Below are positions 49,125 through 58,677 of a DNA stretch of 64,000 nt, in pieces. Position 1 is the first letter of the stretch. Each line of letters begins with the position of its first letter. A model generated the notes under the pieces. It worked only from the letters and a program-made list of their open reading frames with translations, was not told the origin of the DNA and did not search any database. Source of the DNA: Bacillota bacterium (lineage in GTDB: Bacteria > Bacillota > Negativicutes > Sporomusales > Sporomusaceae); the NCBI GenBank assembly GCA_023443285.1, contig JAEZVB010000128.1:1-64000 (forward strand). The letters are read 5' to 3'. Position numbers and translations under genes: made by a program.

Positions 49125-50369
49125 GTGTCAGAACAAAAATATAATCGTTGGCTGATTCTTGTTGCTGCGGTCTTAATTAACATTTGTATCGGTACCTTAT
49201 ATGCATGGAGTGTATTTGCTTTGCCGCTGGGAAAAACATTTGGCTGGGCTGCAACCTCCATTGCGTTGGCGTTTACAATCAACCATGCCTTAAGTCCGGT
49301 CGCTATGATTGGCGGGGGTTACATACAAGACCGTTTAGGGGCAAAAGCGAATATAATTATTGGTGGAACTATGTTTGGCGTGGGGTTGTTTTTAACTGGG
49401 TTTGTATCCAGTGTAGAAATGCTTTACATTACCTACAGTGTACTTGCCGGAATTGGCGGTGGGTGTGTATATTCAGGAACACTTGGCAATACTGTAAAGT
49501 TTTTTCCTGATAAGCGAGGTCTAGCTGCAGGAATTGTTGCAGCTGGCTATGGTTCTGGTGCTACCATTGTCGCTCCAATTGCTAGCAAACTAATTGTTAG
49601 TTATGGTGTTTTAACTACTTTTCAGATACTTGGTGGAGTATTTTTAGTTGTTATCATGTTATGTTCATTAATAATTAAGAGAGCACCGGCTGATTTCAAA
49701 CCCGAAGGTTGGAATCCGCCTGTTGCAGTTAACGCTCCTAAGCCGGTAGCTTGTGATGTGGTCTGGACTCAAATGCTCAGGGATACTACCTGGTGGGTTG
49801 TGCTGGTTATGCTTACCTGTGGTGCTTTATCAGGTCTGATGATTACTGCCTTTGCCTCCCCAATTGGGCAGCAGATGTTTAAATTGAGTCCTATGGATGC
49901 AGCGCTTTTTGTCAGTTTAGTTGCCGTATCTAATTCGTTGGGACGGATTATTTTTGGGGCCATATCAGATAAAATTGGTCGCTCAAATACAATTATGATT
50001 ATGTATGTCATTTCGGCCTTAGGTATGTTAAACCTTACGTTTACAACCTCTGTAGCTGGTTTTGCTGTTTCTGGCGTTTGTGTTGGCGCAGTTTTTGGCG
50101 GTTTCATGAGTACAATGCCATCCATTATCAGTGAACGGTATGGGCTGAAAAATTTTGGAGTAAATTATGGAATTACCTTTGTCGGGTTTAGTTTAGCCGC
50201 GATCTTTGGCCCAATGACGGCTGCTACTGTAAGGCAGTCTACCGGAAATTTTGAACAGGCGTTTTGGATTGCGCTGGGAATAAATATAGTAGGACTTGTT
50301 TTCGCCTTTGTGTTTAGAACACTGGATAAGCGGAGCAAAATGACAGTTAAAGCAAATATTACGCAATAA
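49125..50369 (+). CDS. MFS transporter, oxalate/formate antiporter (OFA) family
   Basis: 414 residues, GTG start with AAGGGGTAAG ahead. NRWLILVAAVLINICIGTLY and AWSVFALPLGKTFGW are the conserved OFA start, with GGYIQDRLGAKANIIIG after helix 2 and the glycine-rich GIGGGCVYSGTLGN. Family members exchange oxalate/formate or carry lactate and other monocarboxylates. Placed between two parts of the molybdenum island, it may export a product acid. Twelve helices. Poorly separated from its neighbours by a small GGGGAA/TTCCCC hairpin at about 50429-50444. Confidence 0.88.
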   Translation: MSEQKYNRWLILVAAVLINICIGTLYAWSVFALPLGKTFGWAATSIALAFTINHALSPVAMIGGGYIQDRLGAKANIIIGGTMFGVGLFLTGFVSSVEMLYITYSVLAGIGGGCVYSGTLGNTVKFFPDKRGLAAGIVAAGYGSGATIVAPIASKLIVSYGVLTTFQILGGVFLVVIMLCSLIIKRAPADFKPEGWNPPVAVNAPKPVACDVVWTQMLRDTTWWVVLVMLTCGALSGLMITAFASPIGQQMFKLSPMDAALFVSLVAVSNSLGRIIFGAISDKIGRSNTIMIMYVISALGMLNLTFTTSVAGFAVSGVCVGAVFGGFMSTMPSIISERYGLKNFGVNYGITFVGFSLAAIFGPMTAATVRQSTGNFEQAFWIALGINIVGLVFAFVFRTLDKRSKMTVKANITQ

Positions 50370-50580
50370 AAGCTAATTACATTCAGGATAGAGCCGGCTA
50401 TTTACAGAAAAAAACTATGATCTGAGTAGGGGGAACATTCCCCTTAACTTGTAATTTCATTGTTGCTTGTGTATCTCGCCGGGTCTACCCAGCTTTTTTA
50501 GTGAATTTTTAAATGGTATTGAAGGATTACTTGATACGGTTATATATTTTGTAGTCCTAGTGATCTCAAGGAGAATAGTG

Positions 50581-52554
50581 ATGAAGAGCATAAAACTGAA
50601 ACTGGGTGTAATGGTTACAACCCTACTTGTAGTTGCATTAGGCCTTTTGTCAGGTCTAAACTTTTGGCAAGCTGAAAAAATCATAATCCAAGATGTTGAA
50701 ACAGAACTTGCCGGTAAATCGCAAAGTAGTGCCGCTCAGATTGGCGGGTGGTTGGATAGTAATAAACGCGATATTGCTACACTTGCCCGTTCGCCAGTTA
50801 TTACTAAAGGAACACGCGAAACGATTGTTCCTTATTTGAATGCAGAATTAAAGAATGCCAAGATTTATGAAAGTCTGCTTGTTCTTGATGGCAACGGTAA
50901 CTATTTTGATTATAACGGTGAGACTGGGAATTTAGTGGAACGTGAATATTTTAAACGTTCAATTAAGGGAGAGACTTTTGTTTCTGATCCTGTTGTATCT
51001 AAAAAAACCAACAAGCTAGTAGTTGCCGTTTCGACTCCTATTCGTACGGAAAATCGGATAGTTGGTGTACTTGTAGCACTGATTAATATTGAAGAAATTG
51101 AAAAAATGATCCTAGAAATAAAAGCAGGAGCAACCGGTTATGCCTATGTTATTAGGGGAGACGGGATAATTATCGTACATCCTAATAAAGAATTGGTTAA
51201 CAAAGTCAGTAGTATGAATGATCCCAATGCGCCACAAGAATTAAAATCAGCTACTGATATGATGACAAAAGGCGAGCAGGGGATTGTTAGCTATAGCTAT
51301 CTTGGAACAAATAAATATCTAGCGTATGCTCCGATTCCAGGTTATAACTGGGCGATAGGAGTAAATGTACCAAGTAGTGAAGTTAAGGAAAAATTAAATA
51401 CGTTTACCTGGACAGCAATTAGCACAAGTTTTGTTGTGTTAATCATTGCTGTTATTGTTGTTTTAATCGTAGCCACGCGTATTGCTAAGCCGTTAAAACA
51501 ATTAAAGGATGCAGCCGTGTGTATTGCGGATGGGGATCTTTCTTTGACCAATATCAATATTTCTTCTAAGGATGAAATAGGACAGTTGGCTCATGCCTTC
51601 GAAACTATGGTAAGTAATTTACGTGGTCTGGCACAACATATCAACGGCTCATCCGAGCAGGTAGCTGCATCTTCACAGGAACTTACTGCGAATGCCGAAC
51701 AGTTAGCACAAGTAGCCGGGCAGGTAAGTACATCAATTACTAGTACGGCTCAGGGAGTCGGTGAGCAGGTAGTTATTGTAGATAAAGCACTGCTGCTTGT
51801 AGAAAAAATTGCGGACGGAGCCCGGCAAGAGGCAACTAAAACTGGTGATGTAATCAATATTACTACACAGGCTGTTAAAGCTGCAGAAGTCGGCAATAAG
51901 GCTGTTGAAAGTGCAATAAGCCAAATGAACAGTATCCGCCAGACTGTGGATAATTCAGCTCAAGTTGTTGCCGAGCTTGGGGAACAATCTAAAGAAATCG
52001 GACAAATTGTCGAGACAATTTCCGGGATTGCTGGGCAAACTAATTTGCTGGCATTAAATGCTGCGATTGAAGCCGCGCGCGCAGGCGAACAAGGTCGTGG
52101 CTTTGCCGTCGTAGCGGAAGAAGTCAGAAAGCTGGCTGAGCAATCTCAGGAAGCTGCTAAGCAAATTGCAACACTTATTGGTGACATACAGAGTAAAACA
52201 GATAAGGCTGTAACCGCAATGGCTAATGGAACTCAGGAAGTTAAACGAGGTTCTGAGGTGGTTGACCAGGCTGGCAAATCGTTTAGTGACATTGATTTGC
52301 AGATAAAAAAGGCCGCAGCTATTGCGCAGGAAGCCGCTAAAGGCATGCAACAGCTTGCCGGTTCCAGTCAGCAGGTTTTTGACTCAATGAAAGAGGTTGA
52401 GTGTGTTAGTCGTGAGATTTCCAGTCAGACACAAAGTATTTCTGCCGCCACAGAGGAACAACTGGCATCAATGGAGGAGATATCTGCTTCCAGCCAGTAC
52501 TTAGCCCAATTGGCAGAACAACTGCAAGGTGCGGTAAATAAGTTTAAACTGTAA
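50581..52554 (+). CDS. Methyl-accepting chemotaxis protein with periplasmic Cache sensor
   Basis: 657 residues from ATG 50581 (AAGGAG ahead). Layout: membrane helix about 9-30, double-Cache sensor about 35-280 (YFDYNGETGNLVEREYFKRS, GYAYVIRGDGIIIVHPN), second helix about 283-310, HAMP about 312-365 and the signalling coiled coil with the invariant tip ISGIAGQTNLLALNAAIEAA and RAGEQGRGFAVVAEEVRKLA. It senses a small molecule outside the membrane, perhaps the island's substrate given the position between the transporters and operons. No C-terminal CheR-binding pentapeptide. Confidence 0.93.
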   Translation: MKSIKLKLGVMVTTLLVVALGLLSGLNFWQAEKIIIQDVETELAGKSQSSAAQIGGWLDSNKRDIATLARSPVITKGTRETIVPYLNAELKNAKIYESLLVLDGNGNYFDYNGETGNLVEREYFKRSIKGETFVSDPVVSKKTNKLVVAVSTPIRTENRIVGVLVALINIEEIEKMILEIKAGATGYAYVIRGDGIIIVHPNKELVNKVSSMNDPNAPQELKSATDMMTKGEQGIVSYSYLGTNKYLAYAPIPGYNWAIGVNVPSSEVKEKLNTFTWTAISTSFVVLIIAVIVVLIVATRIAKPLKQLKDAAVCIADGDLSLTNINISSKDEIGQLAHAFETMVSNLRGLAQHINGSSEQVAASSQELTANAEQLAQVAGQVSTSITSTAQGVGEQVVIVDKALLLVEKIADGARQEATKTGDVINITTQAVKAAEVGNKAVESAISQMNSIRQTVDNSAQVVAELGEQSKEIGQIVETISGIAGQTNLLALNAAIEAARAGEQGRGFAVVAEEVRKLAEQSQEAAKQIATLIGDIQSKTDKAVTAMANGTQEVKRGSEVVDQAGKSFSDIDLQIKKAAAIAQEAAKGMQQLAGSSQQVFDSMKEVECVSREISSQTQSISAATEEQLASMEEISASSQYLAQLAEQLQGAVNKFKL

Positions 52555-52607
52555 CAGCAATATGTTTTTACGGTAATTAATCTAGTAGCTAAATAAGAAT
52601 AAAATGT

Positions 52608-52656
52608 AGGGCTGTAGGTACTTAGTTTCTAAGTTTCCGTACAGCCTTGTTTTTTG
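52608..52656 (+). terminator. Rho-independent terminator after the chemoreceptor
   Basis: AGGGCTGTA pairs with TACAGCCTT around an inner ACTTAG/CTAAGT stem, then GTTTTTTG. Confidence 0.8.
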
Positions 52657-52693
52657 AAAAGTGGTATTTCTATTAAGAAAAACGGTGTTGGTC

Positions 52694-52738
52694 ATTTCTA
52701 AAATGAGACAAAACGAGCAATGTTTCTCAAAATGAAAA
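52694..52738 (+). promoter_or_regulatory. Candidate activator sites ahead of sigma-54 promoter 5
   Basis: ATTTCTAAAATGAGACA at 52694-52710 and TGTTTCTCAAAATGAAAA at 52721-52738, 85-130 bases upstream of the -24 element. Confidence 0.55.
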
Positions 52739-52822
52739 AACGAAAAAAGCATGACAAAAATTGGGATAACAGCAAGTGCTTTATCTATAAGGAATGGTAA
52801 TGCTCAATACTGAAAGGTTTTT

Positions 52823-52838
52823 TGGCACGAATTTTGCA
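52823..52838 (+). promoter_or_regulatory. Sigma-54 promoter 5
   Basis: TTGGCACGAATTTTGCA: GG at 52824-5, GC at 52836-7, 10 bases between. Same sequence as promoter 6. Leads to the eleven-kilobase operon that begins at 52949. Confidence 0.9.
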
Positions 52839-52948
52839 ATAGTTAGTAAGCAACAGAATAAGGCATAACGAGAATTGAGCTGGCAAATTGATGATTAGTC
52901 GGAAAAATTTGCTTAGTATTGATTATTAGATTATAGGGGGAGTAACAA

Positions 52949-53776
52949 ATGCGCAATGCAATAGTCGTATTTACTAAAGTACCTAAGGCTGGGGAAACCA
53001 AAACCCGGCTTACTACAGATCGGGACGGAATCTTAACTCCGGAAGAAGCTATGGCTTTTTATGAAGGCTGCCTGCTTGACGTGATTAATGTTTGCATCGA
53101 AGCAAACTGTGGCGATATCCGGATTTGTTACAATCATGACGGCGACCGTGAATGCCTGGAAAAACTGCTTTCTAGGGTGTGTGACCGCGCACAGATTAAG
53201 GAAGTTTACCCAGACCAAGGCGGCAATTTTGACCAATGTATGCAGTATGCTGCTGATTATATTTTGAAAAACGGAGCTTCTGACCGCTTGGCAGATAGCG
53301 TTATTATTGTCGGTGGTGATCTGCCAAGTTTACAGCCGAATATTATACAAGATGCTGTTTGTAAGCTGGAGCTGCTGGCAGCAAGTGAAAATGGTCTAAA
53401 AATTGCTAAGAAGCTGTCAGGTGTACCCAAGGATTTGGGCGCAGCCTTAGTGGAAGGTGCCTGTCAGGAAGGTGGGTTTTCAGTAGTTGGCTTTACCTGT
53501 ACTACGCCTTTTGATTTCAACCGGGTATTTTATAATTCTGACGGGATAACCGCGCTGGATATGTTGGTAACTAAAGCAGTACAGGAAGATATACCGTTTG
53601 GTGTCGTTGAAGCTGCGTCTGACGTAGATATTCCAGTTGACTTAGCGAGTATGATACCGATTGTCAGGGCATTGGAATTAGCGGCGCGTTGCGACAAAAG
53701 CATTAAGATACCGGTAAACACCATTGCGGTTTTAAATGAACTTGGATTGGAATCCACGGCAGTTAAACACCGTTAA
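52949..53776 (+). CDS. DUF2064 / TIGR04282-like nucleotidyl- or glycosyltransferase, paralogue B
   Basis: 275 residues, ATG after AGGGGGAG. About half identical by eye to the gene at 37831 over its whole length: IVVFTKVPKAGETKTRL, VIIVGGDLPSLQPNI (metal-binding loop), QEGGFSVVGFT, DGITALDML. First gene of the sigma-54 promoter 5 operon, followed by redox proteins and a molybdoenzyme. The family is related to enzymes that join a nucleotide to a phospho-substrate (CofC, MobA). Two copies under the same type of promoter make a role in cofactor or substrate activation plausible, but unproven. Confidence 0.75.
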   Translation: MRNAIVVFTKVPKAGETKTRLTTDRDGILTPEEAMAFYEGCLLDVINVCIEANCGDIRICYNHDGDRECLEKLLSRVCDRAQIKEVYPDQGGNFDQCMQYAADYILKNGASDRLADSVIIVGGDLPSLQPNIIQDAVCKLELLAASENGLKIAKKLSGVPKDLGAALVEGACQEGGFSVVGFTCTTPFDFNRVFYNSDGITALDMLVTKAVQEDIPFGVVEAASDVDIPVDLASMIPIVRALELAARCDKSIKIPVNTIAVLNELGLESTAVKHR

Positions 53777-53798
53777 TCAATAAAGTAGTTGAGGAATT

Positions 53799-54920
53799 GT
53801 GGTGACTATTATGGGTAGAACGTGTATGGATACGCTAGCGGAAAACTGCATTGAATGTGGAAAATGTATAGAAATTTGCCAATTTTTAAAGAAAAATGGC
53901 AAAAGCCCGGCGGCTATTGCTAAACAAGGGGTTGAGGTTAGCGAAGCCTTTAGTTGTTCCTTATGTGGTGCGTGTGAGGCCGTTTGTCCTATAGGGCTAA
54001 GCCCAAAAGAAATGTTTGCCAGCCGAAGGAATGATGCAGTAGCTAATGGTGAATTGGATATTGATGAATATCGTTATCTATTTCCTGATAGAAAAAACAA
54101 TGTTATGAATGTATACCGCAGCTATTACGGTATTGACTATCATGATATAGAAAATGTAGGCAGTGGCGGAACTTGGTTTTTTCCTGGCTGTACCTTGCTG
54201 ACTTATTCGCCGGAACTAACGCGTGAGGTTTACCGCAGGTTGCAGACAGACTGTAATTGCCAGGGCATATGGACAGAGTGTTGCAGCAAACCTTTGATTC
54301 AAATGGGTTTGCTGCAAAGAGCCGAAGCTATGCAGGCAGAGTTAAAGGAATTTGTTCAAAAACATAACATTACAACGCTAATTACGGCATGTCCGGGTTG
54401 TTATTATCAATTGAAAAAAGTTTTTGAATCCTGTGAAGTTGCTGTTCAGACTGTGTATGAAGTATTAAAAATAGAGCCGCTTAAACGGACAGATAAAATC
54501 AAGTGCACCATCCATGATGCCTGTCCTGATCGTTTTGAACTTAAGTTTGCCAGTCAAGTGCGCCAAGCGTTAGAGAAAAGTGGCTTTTCTATAATAGAAA
54601 TGAAACATAGCAAAAAGCAAGCGATTTGTTGTGGAAGCGGTGGAATGATTTCTCATTTTAATCCTGAATTAACGGAAGAACTCGTAGAACAAAGAATGAA
54701 TGAAGTTAAGCAGTCCGGTGCCGATATTCTGGTAGGGTATTGCCTAAGTTGTGTATTGAAATTTGATGTTTTTAGTTCGCCTATTTCTGTAACTCACGCG
54801 TTACACTTGTTGCTGGATCAAAAAAAAGAATTTTCTGGGGCGAAAGCACGGGTGGCTAAAATGCTCACCGGTGCAGATGGGGAAAAAGTATGGGAACAAA
54901 TTATGGCAGAGGAAAGGTAA
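53799..54920 (+). CDS. HdrD-like iron-sulfur protein (ferredoxin plus two Cys-rich CCG domains)
   Basis: 373 residues; GTG 53799 taken as start, an ATG at 53811 is also possible. Two [4Fe-4S] motifs at the N-terminus (CIECGKCIEICQF and CSLCGACEAVCPIG) are followed by two Cys-rich domains: FFPGCTL...TECCSKP...ACPGCY and IHDACP...ICCGSGG...GYCLSC. This is the architecture of HdrD/GlpC-type subunits, which pass electrons to disulfides or to partner flavoproteins. Cytosolic. It is followed by other redox proteins and a molybdoenzyme, so it may be an electron donor or acceptor for it. Confidence 0.85.
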   Translation: MVTIMGRTCMDTLAENCIECGKCIEICQFLKKNGKSPAAIAKQGVEVSEAFSCSLCGACEAVCPIGLSPKEMFASRRNDAVANGELDIDEYRYLFPDRKNNVMNVYRSYYGIDYHDIENVGSGGTWFFPGCTLLTYSPELTREVYRRLQTDCNCQGIWTECCSKPLIQMGLLQRAEAMQAELKEFVQKHNITTLITACPGCYYQLKKVFESCEVAVQTVYEVLKIEPLKRTDKIKCTIHDACPDRFELKFASQVRQALEKSGFSIIEMKHSKKQAICCGSGGMISHFNPELTEELVEQRMNEVKQSGADILVGYCLSCVLKFDVFSSPISVTHALHLLLDQKKEFSGAKARVAKMLTGADGEKVWEQIMAEER

Positions 54921-54939
54921 GAAAAGGAGACAAAGCAAC

Positions 54940-55890
54940 GTGAACAATCATGAACTTGCCACAGCACTTACAAAAATGTTGACACTCCGGTGGTCGCCGG
55001 TTGCTGTAAAACTATTAAAGCCGGGTGAGGAAATTCCAAAAAATGTAACTCAGCCTTCGGTTCCGCTAAGACACTGTCAGGCTATTACTCTTGCTAGACG
55101 AGGCAATAGTTTGTATATGCCGCCAAGCAAACATGCCTGTCCGGATGGTGCTGCAATTATGGGGCTGATTCCGATGTCTCCTAAGCTGCGTTCTGGCGAA
55201 TTATATCTACTGTTTAAAAAATTACCATCCATTGAATGTGCACAAAAGATGATCAGTACACGCCAGGAGTTTGAGGCCGGCAGTTATGCTGCGACTGTGC
55301 TTGCGCCGCTTGAAGACGCTACTTTTGAACCGGATGTCGTAATTTTTACCATTTATCCTGAGCAAATGATGTGGTTAATGTGCGCATCTAGCTATAGCAC
55401 CGGAGAACGGCATAATTTTCATACCTCTGGTTACAACTCGACTTGTGCTGATTTGACGGTACAGGTTATGAAAACTCAGCAAATGAATATTTCTTTTGGT
55501 TGTTATGGGGCCAGAGCCATTAGTGATATAAGTGATTTTGAAGCCTATGTTTCTATACCATATCAACAGCTGCCTACACTGGTAGGGGCGCTGGAAAAGT
55601 TGTCAGTTAAAAGTATACCGGAAGCTCGACGGCGGATTTATATGCCGCCGGTTATTGATAAAGTTGCTTGTCCCGAACAAGAGGGAAGTAATTCGGTCGA
55701 GCTTCGTATTGACAGCGACCGGTGCACCGGCTGTAGCTTATGTGAAGCCTTTTGTCCGGAAGCCGTAATTGAGATGGTCACTATCGATGGGCAGCAAAAA
55801 GCAAGTGCACCGGCTGCCGAGAAATGCTGTGCCTGTTATACCTGTGTCGGGCAGTGTCCGCAGAAAGCCATACAGCTGACACTGCGGTAA
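54940..55890 (+). CDS. DUF169-domain protein fused to a two-cluster ferredoxin
   Basis: 316 residues from GTG 54940 behind AAAGGAG. The first about 240 residues are a DUF169 domain (SPVAVKLLKPGEEIPK, RHCQAITLARRGNSLYMPP, HACPDGAAIMGL, SFGCYGARA); the end is a ferredoxin with CTGCSLCEAFCPEAV and CCACYTCVGQCPQKAI. DUF169 proteins are common in anaerobes near reductases but of unknown activity; several conserved Cys suggest cluster or ligand binding. The fusion would move electrons within the operon. Confidence 0.75.
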   Translation: MNNHELATALTKMLTLRWSPVAVKLLKPGEEIPKNVTQPSVPLRHCQAITLARRGNSLYMPPSKHACPDGAAIMGLIPMSPKLRSGELYLLFKKLPSIECAQKMISTRQEFEAGSYAATVLAPLEDATFEPDVVIFTIYPEQMMWLMCASSYSTGERHNFHTSGYNSTCADLTVQVMKTQQMNISFGCYGARAISDISDFEAYVSIPYQQLPTLVGALEKLSVKSIPEARRRIYMPPVIDKVACPEQEGSNSVELRIDSDRCTGCSLCEAFCPEAVIEMVTIDGQQKASAPAAEKCCACYTCVGQCPQKAIQLTLR

Positions 55891-55925
55891 ACAAACTAAA
55901 ATTGCGTAAAATTGGGGGATAAAGG

Positions 55926-58124
55926 ATGAGTGAAGAAGTAAAAAAGGCGGCATGTCACTTCTGTCATATGAACTGTGGCATGCTGGCAACAGTCGAAAAT
56001 GGAGTGGTAACAAAGGTTGTGGGAGACCCGGAACATCCCTTTAATATGGGGGCGCAATGTCCGAGGGGTGCTTCGGCCTTAGATCACCTCAACCACCCTA
56101 ACCGGATTAACTATCCGCTTAAACGGGTAGGCGAACGCGGATCAGGTGAATTTAAACGCGTATCGTGGGAAGAAGCATTGGATGATATTGCAGCACGGTT
56201 AACTGCGTTAAAAGAACAATATGGTGCTGAAACCATTGCTACTACCGGTGGAACGAACCGGACTGACGATTTTGCCCGGAGACGTTTCTTTAACCTTTTG
56301 GGTAGTCCTAATGTTATTCACACAGCTCCTGTGTGCTGGATTCCTACCTTTCTCACTGAGGCAGCTTCCTACGGTTGGGTTGCTTCTGAACCTGAACTTG
56401 CTGGAGCAAAATGTGTCGTCCTTTGGGGACACAACGCGGGGTCTTCTTATTTGCCGGAAATGCGCGGAGTGTTAGCAGCTAAAGCCAACGGAACCAAAAT
56501 TATCGCTGTTGATCCTAACTTTACAGAGACGGCTTCGAAAGCTGATGTTTGGTTATCATTAAAACCAGGTTCAGACAACGCTCTGGCGCTTGCCTGGTTG
56601 AACGTTATTATTAGCGAAGGTTTATACGACTTTAATTTCGTTGACGAATGGACAGTAGGCTTTGAAGAATTAGCGGAAAGGGTAGAGGAGTATACTCCTG
56701 AGTGGGCAGCTGAAAAAACCGGCCTGTCTCCGGAATTAATTGCTGAGACTGCCAGAATGTACGCAATGAGCAAGCCGGCTTGTATCGTCTGGGGTGTTGC
56801 AGCTGATCAATTAGGCAGAGGTAGTGCTGCTTCCGCTCAAGCACGTGCAGCACTGCGGATTATCTGTGGTAACTTAGATGTTCCGGGCGGCGATGTTATG
56901 CCAGGACCTCACCCGACCTTTGTTACAGACTGGGAAATGGAATTAAACGATATGCTGCCGGAAGAGCAGCGGGCGAAACAAATCGGGTCAGATCGGTTTA
57001 AACTGAATTCTTGGCCAGGCTATAAAATACTAACCGAAAATATGTTGAAGGTTTGGGGGAAAAGTATCCCGGCAGAATGGTTCTGTGAAGCCAATCCTTC
57101 GATGTTGTTCAGAGCCATGGCAACAGGTGATCCGTATCCAATAAAAGCTTGTATTACCTTGGCGAATAATCCGCTCGTATCGTATGCTAACTCCAAAATG
57201 GTTTATGAAGGACTAAAAAATCTTGATTTATATGTTGCAATGGAATATTGGATGACACCATCGGCACTCTTGGCTGACTATGTTTTACCAGCTGCCGGCT
57301 GGTTGGAAAGACCAGTTATGACAACTACGTATGGGGTTTCTGATTGGCTAATTGCCTCCGAGAAAGCAATTGAACCATTATTTGAGCGTAAGACTGACAT
57401 AGAGTTATGGTCTGAGCTTGGGCATAGAATGGGGCAAGCGGAACATTGGCCATGGAAAACAGATGAAGAGATATTTAAAGAACGCCTTGATCCGATCGGT
57501 TTAGAAACTGACAGCTATGAAGAATTTGTGCAGCTTTATAGAATGCATTTTGCTGATCGTGATTATCGTAAATTCGAGACTCGCGGGGTGGCTACACCTT
57601 CAGGCAAAATCGAATTAAAAATTTCTACCTTTGAACAACTTGGTTATGATCCATTGCCTCATTATGTTGAACCGCCGTTTAGTGCCGAAACCAAGCCGGA
57701 TTTAGCCGAACAATATCCGTTAAGTCTTGTTGCCGGTGGCGGATTTATGCCGTTCTTCCATTCGGAACATCGGGAAATAACAAGAATCAGGCTGCTAAGG
57801 CCGTATCCCCGGGTTGCCATTAATCCGGAGCTTGCCAAAAAGATGGATATCAAGGAAGGTGAATGGCTTTGGATTGAAACGCCAACCGGCAAGGTTAAGC
57901 AGACAGCCTTTATTACTCCGGCCGTAGCTCCTGATGTAATTCAGGCAGAACGTGGCTGGTGGTTCCCTGAAAAAGAAATGAAGGCTCCGAGCTTAATGGG
58001 CGTATTTGAATCTAATATTAATGTTTGCATAGATGATGATCCGGATACTTTGGATGAGCTTTGCGGCAGCTTTTGCGCTCGAGGCGTTATGTGCCGGATT
58101 TCGAAAGTGGAGGGGAACGACTAA
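55926..58124 (+). CDS. Molybdopterin oxidoreductase catalytic subunit 2 (with ferredoxin and NrfD partners)
   Basis: 732 residues, ATG after GGGGGATAAAGG. No Tat signal; N-terminal cluster Cys10-x2-Cys13-x3-Cys17...Cys45 is normal for the DMSO reductase superfamily. Cofactor blocks: TGGTNRTDDFARRRF, AVDPNFTETASKADVWLSLK, KPGSDNALALAWLNVI, and C-terminal PFFHSEHREITRIRLLRP. A Cys in TAPVCWIP is at the Mo-ligand position. Overlaps the ferredoxin subunit gene by one base (TAATG). Related to the gene at 43965 but with a full membrane-linked module; substrate unknown. Confidence 0.88.
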   Translation: MSEEVKKAACHFCHMNCGMLATVENGVVTKVVGDPEHPFNMGAQCPRGASALDHLNHPNRINYPLKRVGERGSGEFKRVSWEEALDDIAARLTALKEQYGAETIATTGGTNRTDDFARRRFFNLLGSPNVIHTAPVCWIPTFLTEAASYGWVASEPELAGAKCVVLWGHNAGSSYLPEMRGVLAAKANGTKIIAVDPNFTETASKADVWLSLKPGSDNALALAWLNVIISEGLYDFNFVDEWTVGFEELAERVEEYTPEWAAEKTGLSPELIAETARMYAMSKPACIVWGVAADQLGRGSAASAQARAALRIICGNLDVPGGDVMPGPHPTFVTDWEMELNDMLPEEQRAKQIGSDRFKLNSWPGYKILTENMLKVWGKSIPAEWFCEANPSMLFRAMATGDPYPIKACITLANNPLVSYANSKMVYEGLKNLDLYVAMEYWMTPSALLADYVLPAAGWLERPVMTTTYGVSDWLIASEKAIEPLFERKTDIELWSELGHRMGQAEHWPWKTDEEIFKERLDPIGLETDSYEEFVQLYRMHFADRDYRKFETRGVATPSGKIELKISTFEQLGYDPLPHYVEPPFSAETKPDLAEQYPLSLVAGGGFMPFFHSEHREITRIRLLRPYPRVAINPELAKKMDIKEGEWLWIETPTGKVKQTAFITPAVAPDVIQAERGWWFPEKEMKAPSLMGVFESNINVCIDDDPDTLDELCGSFCARGVMCRISKVEGND

Positions 58125-58666
58125 TGCACTGGGGAATGCTGATTGACTTAAGAAAATGTGCCGGCTGTTATGCCTGCACGATTGCATGCCAAAATGAAAA
58201 CGAATTACCTTTTGATATGAAATACTGCAAAGTTGCCAAAGTGGGGCCAATTGGGGAGTTCCCGAATTTAACTTCCTATAATATTACGCTAGGGTGTATG
58301 CATTGCCAAGATGCTCCCTGTGTTGACGGCTGTCCTACTGGGGCAAGTTACCACCGGGAAGACGGTATTGTGACAATTGATCCGGAGAAATGCGTAGGTT
58401 GTCAATTCTGTATGGTAGTTTGCCCATATGGTGTGCGGCAAATGAATAAAGAAAATGGAGTCGTTGAAAAATGCTCGATGTGCTTCAATCGCTTAGAAGA
58501 GGGTATGGTTACACGGTGTGTAGAAACCTGCCAGTTAAAGGCAAGGCATGTCGGTGATCTGGATGATCCTGACAGTGAGATTGTTAAACTGATACGGAAG
58601 CATAATGCACAGCCATTGTACCCGCATTTAGGAACAAAACCATCAGTTTACTATATCATGCCTTAG
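58124..58666 (+). CDS. Four-cluster ferredoxin subunit (DmsB/PsrB type) of molybdoenzyme 2
   Basis: 180 residues from ATG 58124, sharing its first base with the catalytic gene's stop. Four [4Fe-4S] groups: CAGCYACTIAC, CMHCQDAPCVDGCP, CVGCQFCMVVCPYG and CSMCFNR...CVETC. This is the usual electron wire between a molybdoenzyme and a NrfD-type membrane protein, which is encoded directly behind. Confidence 0.95.
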   Translation: MHWGMLIDLRKCAGCYACTIACQNENELPFDMKYCKVAKVGPIGEFPNLTSYNITLGCMHCQDAPCVDGCPTGASYHREDGIVTIDPEKCVGCQFCMVVCPYGVRQMNKENGVVEKCSMCFNRLEEGMVTRCVETCQLKARHVGDLDDPDSEIVKLIRKHNAQPLYPHLGTKPSVYYIMP

Positions 58667-58677
58667 GAGGGATTAGA

